Assembly: GCA_011772205.1 (NCBI GenBank)
Contig: WVZY01000022.1
Coordinates: 1 to 64,000, forward strand
From: Candidatus Latescibacterota bacterium
GTDB lineage: Bacteria; Krumholzibacteriota; Krumholzibacteriia; WVZY01
Reading direction: 5' to 3'
DNA length: 64,000 bases
Below the pieces are notes generated by a model that had not been told where the DNA came from, did not search any database, and was given only the letters and a program-made list of their open reading frames with translations. Positions 1 to 8,037 of the stretch are shown here, piece after piece. How positions within the stretch are numbered: position 1 is the stretch's first letter; each line of letters opens with the position of its first letter. Both the position numbers and the translations under genes were made by a program.

Positions 1-79
1 TCGGGTGACGTGTCACGTAATTATGAAGCCGGAATCAGGACAAATTAAGTAGGCGCTACAAGATTCGGCAAACGGCACC

Positions 80-1027
80 GTGCGCGCCGAATCCCATTCT
101 GATAAAGCACCCATGTATGAGCTTCTCATTGCTCTACGGTCGAGTAAGGGGCTCATTGGCTGCATCGCGTTGGCGGCGAAGCTCTCGGAGGAACCGTACA
201 GCGGCGAAGATCGCGAGTTGCTCTTGACCGTTGCGGGACATATCGGATTGGCTCTCGAGAACGTCGCCCTATTGGAGGTGGCGAAACGGGAGGCGGAGCA
301 AGCGAAAGAGTTGGATCTCGCACGCCAAGTGCAGCAAAACCTCTTCCCGGCGGAGCTGCCGTCTGTGGCAGGATGGGAACTTGCTGGCATCTGCCGGCTG
401 GCGCGGCAAGTAGGCGGCGACTACTTCGATCTTTTCAAGGTCAGTGGGGATCGCTTTGCGATTGCGTTGGGAGACGTTGCCGGCAAGGGATTGGGACCGG
501 CGATGGTGATGTCCAGCGTCCACACGATGATACGAAGTCACCTCCGACGCCCCGGTGTCGGCCTTCCCGAATTGATGGCCAATCTGAATGAACATCTTCA
601 CGCTTCGACCGCACCCGATATGTTCATAACGCTTTTTCTTGGATTACTTGCTCCGGATTCCGGCCTGTTTCGATTCGTAAACGGCGGCCACAACCCCGGA
701 ATCGTCCTCAGATCGCATGGAACCGCGGAACGACTCCAGCAAGGAGGATTGGTAGTGGGCATAGTGCCTTCAACGGAATTCGAACAGGGTGAAATTATAA
801 TCCACGCGGGAGATGCGATTGTTCTATTCAGCGATGGAGTAACGGAGGCCACCAACACAGCAGGTGAAATGTTCGAGGAGAAACGTTTGACCGAATCGCT
901 CCGCTCGTATGCTTTGTTGGATGCCGCGTCGATTGTTGAACGGATCGTTTCTGACGTCGATGGCTTCGCCGGAGATCAAGAACAGGCCGATGACATCTCC
1001 CTGGTTGTTATCCGTAGATGCTTGTAA
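80..1027 (+). CDS. PP2C-family (SpoIIE) phosphatase with partial GAF domain
   Basis: This encodes a 315-residue serine/threonine phosphatase of the SpoIIE/RsbU type, which normally dephosphorylates anti-sigma antagonist proteins in partner-switching pathways. Residues about 12-60 are the last third of a GAF sensor domain (the GEDRELLL...LALEN stretch), about 60-85 a short coiled linker, and 90-313 the metal-dependent phosphatase core with GGDYFD, GDVAGKG, SDGVTEA and DDISLVV acidic metal ligands. The start used is a GTG. Upstream the same frame carries a TAG at 50-52 and then stays open to the window edge, so most of the GAF domain is missing. The gene may be 5'-truncated or interrupted. No neighbour in the window suggests the partner. 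Confidence 0.8.
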   Translation: MRAESHSDKAPMYELLIALRSSKGLIGCIALAAKLSEEPYSGEDRELLLTVAGHIGLALENVALLEVAKREAEQAKELDLARQVQQNLFPAELPSVAGWELAGICRLARQVGGDYFDLFKVSGDRFAIALGDVAGKGLGPAMVMSSVHTMIRSHLRRPGVGLPELMANLNEHLHASTAPDMFITLFLGLLAPDSGLFRFVNGGHNPGIVLRSHGTAERLQQGGLVVGIVPSTEFEQGEIIIHAGDAIVLFSDGVTEATNTAGEMFEEKRLTESLRSYALLDAASIVERIVSDVDGFAGDQEQADDISLVVIRRCL

Positions 1028-1084
1028 GACCAGCTCGATGTCTCCAACCCTACAGGTATTGGAAAATCTTGCCGCTATAAAACA

Positions 1085-1160
1085 TGGAGGCGGCACCCGG
1101 ATTCGAACCGGGGAATAACGGTTTTGCAGACCGTCGCCTTAGCCACTTGGCTATGCCGCC
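1085..1160 (-). tRNA. tRNA-Cys (GCA)
   Basis: Read on the minus strand, the segment folds as a 76-nt tRNA. The 7-bp acceptor stem GGCGGCA/TGCCGCC is formed by 1154-1160 and 1089-1095. It has a GGTTCGAATCC T-arm, anticodon loop CTGCAAA with anticodon GCA, and an encoded CCA (1085-1087). It lies 101 nt downstream of tRNA-Gly on the same strand and is probably co-transcribed from the promoter at 1351-1378. Confidence 0.95.
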
Positions 1161-1261
1161 TCAACAGAACGAAGACACGAAGTAGCGATGAAGCGTTTCG
1201 TATGACTAATAAAACGAAATCACCGCCGCTCCATTATAGGTATATATGTGCAAAATAAAAA

Positions 1262-1336
1262 TGGAGCGGGAAACGGGATTTGAACCCGCGACATCTACCT
1301 TGGCAAGGTAGCGCTCTACCACTGAGCTATTCCCGC
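1262..1336 (-). tRNA. tRNA-Gly (GCC)
   Basis: On the minus strand this is a 75-nt tRNA with acceptor stem GCGGGAA/TTCCCGC (1330-1336 with 1266-1272), D-arm AGCTCAGTGGTAGAGC, anticodon loop TTGCCAA with anticodon GCC, T-arm GGTTCAAATCC and an encoded CCA (1262-1264). Confidence 0.96.
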
Positions 1337-1350
1337 CCCTAACCTCCCAA

Positions 1351-1378
1351 ATCATAAATGAGATACGTAAAATGTCAA
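1351..1378 (-). promoter_or_regulatory. sigma70-like promoter of the tRNA-Gly/tRNA-Cys unit
   Basis: On the minus strand TTGACA (1373-1378), a 16-bp spacer and TATGAT (1351-1356) form a near-consensus promoter. Its predicted start point is only a few bases before the 5' end of tRNA-Gly at 1336. Confidence 0.75.
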
Positions 1379-1436
1379 CTTCAATCTAGTAAGCGCTTTT
1401 TAGCGATATTCCGCTAAACGCCATGCAACGTGGCGC

Positions 1437-1982
1437 CTACGGTGCCGCCGGTGATAACAGGACCAGCGTCTCCACGATCCATGCATCTCCATACCCGGCA
1501 CCTTGACAGCGCTTGAGGAGCTTTTCCGCCTCCTCCCTGTTTCGACAATCTCCCACTCGGACCTTGAAGAGACCTTCGATCATCTCTGTATACACCGGCA
1601 GTTCCAGCTTACGTTCCGCTGAGACTCTTACGGCTTCGGCTGTCTCTTCGTTTGCCGTGGCAAACACCTGAACGCGAAATCCTTCGACCATCTCCGCCGG
1701 TGCCGGCGCTCCACGGAGCGTATCCGGCGGTGGAAGCTCCATCTCCTCAACCAGCACCTCCTCTTCTGTAACGGGGACTTCTTCGTAATCCGTTTCTCTC
1801 ACCACGTCCGATTCCTCGAGCGGCGGAATCTCTCCCTCGGTCTCGAAACGGTATGGCTTGTCCTTTGTGGCTTTCACCGGCTTCTGAGCACGCTGCTGCA
1901 CCGCGCAGGATACAATGACCGCACCACTCACCATTATAATAAGAGAAAGCAGGACCCAACGACGGCTCTGGATCACTCGCAT
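1437..1982 (-). CDS. SPOR-domain lipoprotein
   Basis: This is a 181-residue lipoprotein. The ATG at 1982 follows a strong GGGAGGAAA ribosome site and gives a positively charged signal peptide ending in a lipobox (VIVSC, cysteine about residue 21). The in-frame upstream extension to 2114 has no signal-peptide sense and is left out. The middle is acidic and proline-rich (many E and P, low complexity) and probably a flexible periplasmic linker. The last 75 residues form a SPOR domain (GFRVQVFAT... LFKVRVGDCRNREEAEKLL), which binds glycan strands denuded of peptide side chains, typically at division sites. It lies immediately upstream of the tRNA promoter and downstream of a GT4 gene. Its cellular role is inferred from the domain only. 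Confidence 0.85.
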   Translation of the reverse strand: MRVIQSRRWVLLSLIIMVSGAVIVSCAVQQRAQKPVKATKDKPYRFETEGEIPPLEESDVVRETDYEEVPVTEEEVLVEEMELPPPDTLRGAPAPAEMVEGFRVQVFATANEETAEAVRVSAERKLELPVYTEMIEGLFKVRVGDCRNREEAEKLLKRCQGAGYGDAWIVETLVLLSPAAP

Positions 1983-2203
1983 GGATTTCCTCCCTTTTTC
2001 AAGTAAGATAACAGGAGCAAGGTCGGGTGAGAATAGAAAAGCTCCTGGGATCATCGAGCAGCTCACGATGAGAATATACCCAACGCTGACGTGCGGTAGC
2101 GCTGCACGCGGCAACTGGAGCTGACGAGGTCGCGCCTCCCCTCAATTGCCACATATCAGGGATTGGAGCTGACATTGTCCCGCAGCAACTCGATCACCCA
2201 ATA

Positions 2204-3346
2204 TCAAAGGAACTCATAATAAAACGCCTCTATTGCCTCCGTAATATGATCCCAATCGTACTCGTCTCGAACTCGCTGTAGAGCTCTCTCCCCCAGCCGG
2301 GTGCACGACCCTTCATCTTCGAGCAGTTGTTTAAGCTTCTCGTGTAAGCTATTAATATCCAAGCACTTAAAATATTCCGCCGCATCGCCCCCAACTTCGA
2401 GATTTTCGGGAATGTCGCTGAGGAGCACGCAGCGCTTGAAGGCCATTGCCTCGCAAACAGTAATGGGCAATCCCTCCACTGAAGAGGCCAGCACATAAAG
2501 CCTGCAGTTCGAGTAGAGCTCATCGAGCACATCACCGAATTGGTCACCAGTAAATATCACCCTCTCATCAGCCATCGCTTCGAGTTTGCTGGAATACGTT
2601 GTTCGAGGAGTTTCGCTTCCGACGATAACGAGTTTTAACGACTTATCGAGATAGCGAAAGGCTTCGATGAGATCATGGAGTCTTCTGTCCGGAATGATCC
2701 TTCCGACAGCGAGGATATAGTCATTCCCATTGAGACCAAACTGGCGGATCCGATCGGGCGCTTTCAAGGGCTTGATCGTCGCTCCATTGGGAATGTATCG
2801 TGCGGCGACTCCGTAGGCCTCTCGCAAGTAGGACACGAGCTTATGCGACACGGCGATGACGCCACTGCTGTGCCGGGCACCAACGCTTTCTCCTCTTTTA
2901 ATCGTCCATGAGGCGATACGACCCCATTTTTCTTGGCGCCAGTCCAGTGCATGCACGGTGCTCACGACATTTCGGCGCGCCCACTTGGGTATGGGTGCAA
3001 ATGCCGATGGACCGATCCCTTGCAAGTGAATGATGTCGTACCGGCGCCTGATCGCCGCGTCGATCGCACTGAGCAATGTGTAGGAAGCCGCATCGAGATG
3101 TTTCGTTGGGATACTCGGCGTGAAAATGAGTCGAACGCCCTGGTAGCTGAGTTCGCCGCTCTTCTTCAAGCCCTCCTTGGACGTGCCTCCCGCAGCCACC
3201 TGCATGAACCGGCTCCGGCAATACGCCCACACCTCATGCCCCTTAGCGGCGAGACGCGTGGCGATATTCTCGACATGCGTCTCCACGCCTCCGTATCTCG
3301 CAGGAAGACCCTTTTGCCCGATAAATGCGATCCGAAGTTTCTTCAT
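2204..3346 (-). CDS. GT4-family glycosyltransferase
   Basis: This 380-residue GT-B glycosyltransferase is the last gene of the exopolysaccharide locus in minus-strand order. The N-terminal half has FIGQKGLPARYGGVETHVEN, the start pattern of GT4 enzymes that transfer rhamnose-like or deoxyhexose units in capsule synthesis. The C-terminal half has the nucleotide-sugar site VGRIIPDRRL...EGLPITVCEAMAF with the E-x7-E region of retaining GT4 enzymes. It probably acts at the cytoplasmic face of the inner membrane on a lipid-linked repeat unit. It starts at an ATG, is separated from the next upstream gene by the terminator at 3444-3488, and so may have its own promoter, which I did not find. Donor and acceptor are unknown. 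Confidence 0.9.
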   Translation of the reverse strand: MKKLRIAFIGQKGLPARYGGVETHVENIATRLAAKGHEVWAYCRSRFMQVAAGGTSKEGLKKSGELSYQGVRLIFTPSIPTKHLDAASYTLLSAIDAAIRRRYDIIHLQGIGPSAFAPIPKWARRNVVSTVHALDWRQEKWGRIASWTIKRGESVGARHSSGVIAVSHKLVSYLREAYGVAARYIPNGATIKPLKAPDRIRQFGLNGNDYILAVGRIIPDRRLHDLIEAFRYLDKSLKLVIVGSETPRTTYSSKLEAMADERVIFTGDQFGDVLDELYSNCRLYVLASSVEGLPITVCEAMAFKRCVLLSDIPENLEVGGDAAEYFKCLDINSLHEKLKQLLEDEGSCTRLGERALQRVRDEYDWDHITEAIEAFYYEFL

Positions 3347-3443
3347 GGAAATAAACTACCGCAACGACCGTGCCGGTGGCAATCGTTCATCACAAAAAAA
3401 GCCGCCGCGCCGAGCAGGCCATCCAGCACGCTCTCGAGCACGC

Positions 3444-3488
3444 AAAAAGCCCGACCGCCCTCCCGTGCTTCGATTGGGCGGCCGGGCT
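3444..3488 (-). terminator. intrinsic terminator after the haem-protein gene
   Basis: On the minus strand AGCCCGGCCGCCC pairs with GGGCGGTCGGGCT (13-bp stem with one mismatch, 15-nt loop) and is followed by TTTTT. It lies 38 nt downstream of the stop at 3526. Confidence 0.88.
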
Positions 3489-3525
3489 GTTGCAACCTCG
3501 CCCCCTATGCCGTCATATCCACGGA

Positions 3526-5441
3526 TTATTTCAAAAGAACCGCTTTCCGGACAAAGTGATAACGGCCGGCCTTCATCTTGAAGAAATAGACACTGGTTGA
3601 CACCGTTTCACCGGCGCTGTTTCTCCCGTTCCAGACCACCTGATGTTTGCCGGCGGATTTGGTCTCGTTGACGAGCGTACGAATCAAGCGACCGCTCACG
3701 TCGTATACGCGTATCGACACGTGCTTGCGTCCATTCACTTCATAGCTCACCCTGGCCGTCGGATTGAACGGATTGGGCTGGATCGGATAGAATGCATTCG
3801 CGTAGCGAGGCGTTTGGGCGATGCCGGTCGGATCCACGAAAACGCTGATCGTATCGTGAACCATTGCGATTGGCGCGCATTTTCCTTGGTTTGCCCAGGC
3901 GTTGTACAGCGAATCTCCCCAGCTGTTCGTAACGTTTTCGTCACGCAAGAACTCAATATACTCCTTCGATGTCGTCTGGTAATACAGCGTTGCTTCGACG
4001 AACTTGGCATCCTCGGGTAATATATACGTCGTCTCATCCCAGTACTGGCCGTCCGGGTAGCTATAGCCGACCGGCGGTGATTGAATGGAGTCGCATGCGG
4101 AGTACGTGAATCCCCGAGGTGGAATCCGGTTATCGGAGTAGATCGTGTCATTCAAGACGAAATGGAACGACGGGCCCGCCGTCTCACCAACGAGTGATCC
4201 AAGGCGGGTGGATATTCCCGGCTTGATCTGATAAATCTTGACATCCTCGTCGTGCGTCAAGACACCCGTCGCCGAATCGTAGGCCCCGGATTCATATACC
4301 TTCACCATCCCTGCATCATACGCCTTGATATTGAGCCAGATTCGCCTTCCTTCGGGATAACCGGAGGGAGCCTGTGTCCCGTTTCGTTCGTGATGGTAAC
4401 GGTAACCGTGGGATTCAGAGAAATCTGTCCCGTGGATAACGACATGCTCGCAGCCAATTGCAGAATGCTAACGGCTCGCTGCTTCCCCGCGTTCAAACGT
4501 GCTGTGTCCACTTCACCGCCGAAGAATTCGGGAAGGATATCGGGAATAAAATAGTTCCCTTCGGTCAGATCGTGGAGAGGTAGATCGGTGCGCGTCGGAG
4601 CTCCCGGTTCGTTGCATCCTTTTCCGGTTACGTCGCGCATATGGCAGTCCTGGCAAGTCGAGACCCTTCCATTCGGTTTGTCACCGGCGAACTGAGGCGC
4701 ATACACACCCGTATCCGCATAGGCGCTCACCAACCACTCGCTGTACGTTCTCTCGACCGGGAACATGTTCCTCAAGTTTCCATCGGGATGGGGTGCATCG
4801 AACGCATCAAGTACATACTCGGCTGATGATGATCCCATTAAGAAAACGGGATTGCTCACGTCATGGCAGGTTCCGCAGATCGCTGATTCTCGGTGAAACG
4901 GTGACTCGAGGAATAAGTGACTTGCCTGCGCAGCGTTGTAGCTCTCACCCCCGTTCGGTGACGACACTGTCACGACAGGCGGGATCGTATCCATGCTGCC
5001 GGATGGGGTGAGGTAACCCTGAACTTCGGCCACATTTACGTTCAGCACACTCCCGACGTTCGATAACGACAGCCCCAGAAAGGTCGGCGTGTTGATGAAA
5101 CTCCCTGGATCGGTGATCTCCACGAGGTTCGAATAGCCGTCGTTATCCGAATCCTCCCCCTGGATGGCCAGTTAGGCATCTTCGTCGGTCGGGTAGATGG
5201 CCCTCGCGACTTCGACGTCAAGACCATAAGAGTTGCTCGGTCCGCCGCCGTCAAAGTCGTAGTGACACACTCCGCAGTGACCCTTGTTGCTCGGCAGATC
5301 TTCGATCGCCGTCCCAAGAGCGGATGGATAGAGGCCGAAGAAAGCATTACGGATCGGCTTACGAGCCGAAGAAAGATACGGCAGGCATATCAATAAAAGA
5401 GCAAACAAAGCCAATGGGATGAACAGCCGACGGATTTTCAT
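3526..5441 (-). pseudogene. secreted multihaem-type protein with FlgD-like C-terminal domain, interrupted twice
   Basis: Three open segments join into one protein of about 638 residues. The ATG at 5441 follows AAAGGAGGG and opens a signal peptide (about residues 1-26). Then come a CGVCH haem site (residues 56-60), a calcium-type DSDNDGYSN repeat, two more CxxCH sites (CGTCH, CQDCH), an NETGHRLP region typical of bacterial haem proteins of this type, and a C-terminal FlgD/T9SS-like domain (NPFNPTA, VYDVSGRLIRTL, GVYFF-like end). An in-frame TAA lies at 5172-5174. A missing base at about 4365/4366 shifts the frame inside HRLPSGYPEGRR. Both flanking reading frames match the same family, so either the gene is dead or the assembly has errors. 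It has its own promoter (5621-5649) and terminator. Confidence 0.75.
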
Positions 5442-5620
5442 AGGGACGCCCTCCTTTGACAGCCTGGACATACAAACTTGATCATCAGAACCTTAGCTAG
5501 GAAAAGGCAAGCTCGTGGTTTTGTAAAAAGCTGGCGTGTGACATGCACGTCGATGGTGCCTCTGCAAAAATGGGTGGGAAGATGGGATTTCATCACTCAG
5601 AGAATTCCAGTTAATGTCAC

Positions 5621-5649
5621 ATTTTAGACGATTAAGACTCTTTTTTCAA
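5621..5649 (-). promoter_or_regulatory. sigma70-like promoter of the haem-protein gene
   Basis: On the minus strand TTGAAA (5644-5649), a 17-bp spacer and TAAAAT (5621-5626) match the consensus at five of six positions each. The distance to the ATG at 5441 is about 180 nt, leaving a long untranslated leader. The rest of the 342-bp gap between 5442 and 5783 holds no gene I can support. Confidence 0.65.
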
Positions 5650-5730
5650 CGATTGAGCCAACGAAAGGAGAAGAGAGGATTCAAAATTGTTGGAGACGTT
5701 ATTAGCCGATTATAATTTTTGATTTACTTT

Positions 5731-5764
5731 TGGAATAAAATAATCGAATTGAGATCTCATTCGA
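5731..5764 (-). terminator. possible weak intrinsic terminator after a GT4 gene
   Basis: The palindrome TCGAATTGAGATCTCATTCGA (5744-5764; one bulged base) is followed on the minus strand by TTATTTTATT. The stem is A+T-rich, so termination would be weak. It lies 20 nt after the stop at 5784. Confidence 0.4.
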
Positions 5765-5783
5765 CCGAAAAGAGCCCCGTATT

Positions 5784-7019
5784 CTATAACACGCTGTGAT
5801 ATATTGTTTCGAGCGCGTCGATATGAACATCTTTGCGATACTGTCGTTCCACTGCGTTCGATGCGTTACGTCCCATGCGATCGGCCAGCGCGTCATCCGA
5901 CCAGATTCGTGTGATCTTTTCGGCGAGCGATCCGCTATCCCCGCTTGGGAAAACGATGCCACCCAGAAGCTCGGCCATCTCGGGAAGTCCTCCCATATCC
6001 GAGACGATTACCGGTACTCCGAGCGATGCCGCTTCCAATACGGTGAAAGGAGCGTTTTCAGGCCACAATGACGGCAGCACCACAGCCCTTGCGTTCTCAA
6101 TGATCCGATCGAGCGCCGGTTTCTGAACATAACCCATGAAGTGCACGTCGAGCCCATGCGATTCTGCGCACCCCTTCAAGCTTCCGAAAAGCGGCCCGTC
6201 CCCGGCGAAAACGAGCGTTACATTGTCGCATTGTTTCAACGCGTCGAGGAGGCTAAACAGCCCCTTCTCCTCGCTGAGACGCCCGAAATAAAGGACGTAC
6301 TTGCCTGGAAGCGCGAGCAACCGATTTTCCTCGGACGCTTCTTTTGCGCGCGGGATGTCATCGTGGACGAACGACGGTAGATGAATGACGCGCTCCGGAC
6401 TGAATCCGGCGTCAATGAAACGCTCCATCAGAAACCGGCTCGGCGAAATAAAAAGCCGTATCGCGTCATAAACGTGTGTCCATTTCTGCCAATACGCCTC
6501 CAATGCGAGAAGCGCGCTTCTAGTGAGCGATCCGCCGTTGCATCGCGCCAATAAGGCCTGGTGGAACTTTCCTCCAATGCATCGGTTGCAGTGCGTCCCC
6601 CTGGCAAACAGGGTATAATTCGGACAGATGAGTTTATAGTCGTGAAGCGTCATCACTATAGGGACACCTGCCCTTTTGAGCACGGGGACGATAGAGGGTG
6701 TGATTTGGTGATAGATGTTATGAAGATGGGCGATCTGCGGCCGCTGGTCGGTCACCAGCTCTTTCATTCTTTTCGCCGCTTCTCTCGATCGAATAAACGA
6801 CACTCCCTGCGATAATGCTTCCCAAGCGCCCAATGAGTCGTCGTAGCGCTTTTCTTTAACAAAGTATCCGCGGTATGTGGATTCAACATTGTCGGGATGG
6901 TGCATCGAGAAGTGAATTGCCCGGTGACCGCGCTCTTCCAGCGCCCGAGATAGTGAGAAAAAATAGCGTTCAGCGCCACCTTTTTCATAAAAGAACTTGT
7001 TACAGAGGAGGATATCCAT
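5784..7019 (-). CDS. GT4-family glycosyltransferase
   Basis: This is a 411-residue GT-B enzyme. The N-terminal KFFYEKGGAERY motif and LHDYKLICPNY segment are typical of GT4 capsule and O-antigen transferases. The C-terminal donor site reads YFGRLSEEKGL...PSLWPENAPFTVLEAASLGVPVI. Between them lies a cysteine-rich stretch (GTHCNRCIGGKFHQALLARC, about residues 138-160) found in some members and possibly metal-binding. It follows the radical SAM gene with a 13-nt gap, so co-transcription is likely. The sugar it transfers cannot be told from sequence. Confidence 0.9.
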   Translation of the reverse strand: MDILLCNKFFYEKGGAERYFFSLSRALEERGHRAIHFSMHHPDNVESTYRGYFVKEKRYDDSLGAWEALSQGVSFIRSREAAKRMKELVTDQRPQIAHLHNIYHQITPSIVPVLKRAGVPIVMTLHDYKLICPNYTLFARGTHCNRCIGGKFHQALLARCNGGSLTRSALLALEAYWQKWTHVYDAIRLFISPSRFLMERFIDAGFSPERVIHLPSFVHDDIPRAKEASEENRLLALPGKYVLYFGRLSEEKGLFSLLDALKQCDNVTLVFAGDGPLFGSLKGCAESHGLDVHFMGYVQKPALDRIIENARAVVLPSLWPENAPFTVLEAASLGVPVIVSDMGGLPEMAELLGGIVFPSGDSGSLAEKITRIWSDDALADRMGRNASNAVERQYRKDVHIDALETIYHSVL

Positions 7020-7032
7020 GTGCAGGAATAAT

Positions 7033-8022
7033 TCAGTTCGTGAGGCGGGACTTGATTTTCTCCTTGGCGATCCAGCCGAAGGCCCCGGGAAGGTTTTTCT
7101 TCAGGGCCGAGCGGGCCGTACAAATCATCCAGCACTGTTCGCACCCCTTGATCTTTTTTCTCATCGTTTCGGCTTGCTCGCTCTCCCACACTTCCTCGAA
7201 TGATTTGCCCTTTAGGTCTCCCATCGGCTCGGGGATGGTTAGGCACGGGTAGATGAGTCCTTCGGGCGCAAGATAGAAGAAATCGATACCAGCGCTGCAC
7301 TCGAGGATGCGTCTGCGCTCTTTGTTGAAAACAAGCGAACCAGATTCGTAGTACGCCCGCATCCACCGTTTCGGATGGTAACTCATGAGTTCCTTTTTGA
7401 TCACATACCCAAGGGCGTCGTGAAGCTTCCCATTGTGAACTTCATCGTTCGCCTGTGTACTGAAGTAGATCTCGGAGTTCTGGGCGACGGCAGTGGTAAA
7501 TTGAAATCCCATTGCACAGGCGAGCTCGTATACGCCCTTCATTTCGTGTGCATTTTCATTCATTGTGGTAAATCCGATCCGAACGTTTTTGAACTCGCGC
7601 TCCTTCAATTGCTTGAGTGTGGCCATCGCCTTTTCAAAAGCCCCTTCGACGCCCCTCAACTTGTCGTGGATTTCTCCAATACCGTCTACTGAGACCCCGA
7701 TACCGATATTGGGGATAGTCCTCCGCAGCTCTTCCATCCCGCCGATGATTTTTTCGGTTCGAAAACCGTTGGTCGATATGACGATCCTCGGCCCTTTGCA
7801 TTTCTCGTTCACGGCCTTGACGATATCGACGATGTCCTTTCGCATGAACGCTTCCCCTCCCGATATGTTGATGTCGTCGAGAGTGGAAGGTACTTTCGCA
7901 TAATCATCGACGGTGAGATATTCCTGGGGTTTCAATTGCCAGATGTTGCACATCTCGCACTTTGCGTCACACCGGTAAGTGACGGCCAGGATTGCGTCTG
8001 TTGGATAACCCACCTTGCCCAC
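7033..8022 (-). CDS. radical SAM enzyme with SPASM-like C-terminal cysteines
   Basis: This 329-residue protein starts at GTG. The radical SAM CxxxCxxC cluster motif is C18/C22/C25 (RCDAKCEMC), with the SAM-binding GGE (SGGEAF) and TNGF strands following. The C-terminal part has C242, C260, C294, C297 and C301, the pattern of a SPASM/Twitch domain that binds one or more auxiliary Fe-S clusters. Such proteins modify peptides or small molecules by radical chemistry. Here it sits 13-15 nt from glycosyltransferase genes on both sides, inside a polysaccharide locus, so it may act on a sugar, a nucleotide sugar or a lipid carrier. The substrate is unknown. No precursor-peptide gene was seen next to it. 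Confidence 0.88.
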   Translation of the reverse strand: MGKVGYPTDAILAVTYRCDAKCEMCNIWQLKPQEYLTVDDYAKVPSTLDDINISGGEAFMRKDIVDIVKAVNEKCKGPRIVISTNGFRTEKIIGGMEELRRTIPNIGIGVSVDGIGEIHDKLRGVEGAFEKAMATLKQLKEREFKNVRIGFTTMNENAHEMKGVYELACAMGFQFTTAVAQNSEIYFSTQANDEVHNGKLHDALGYVIKKELMSYHPKRWMRAYYESGSLVFNKERRRILECSAGIDFFYLAPEGLIYPCLTIPEPMGDLKGKSFEEVWESEQAETMRKKIKGCEQCWMICTARSALKKNLPGAFGWIAKEKIKSRLTN

Positions 8023-8037
8023 GGCAACTCGCTTCCG

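Noticed and set aside
1393-1423. TTTAGCG/CGCTAAA hairpin between the SPOR gene and the tRNA promoter
   Set aside because: A 7-bp stem exists but no T-run follows on either strand; not listed as a terminator.
3395-3430. T7 run with a G+C-rich segment upstream of the 2204-3346 gene
   Set aside because: Bases before the T-run do not form a convincing stem; only the 3444-3488 hairpin was kept as terminator.
2933-3559. 208-codon plus-strand frame
   Set aside because: Antisense to the GT4 gene and crosses the terminator at 3444-3488; no motif.
50-5174. Stop-codon recoding as explanation for in-frame TAG and TAA
   Set aside because: The TAG at 50-52 and TAA at 5172-5174 differ, and TAG, TAA and TGA all end normal genes in this window (for example TAG at 24135, 37492 and 41389), so recoding is unlikely.
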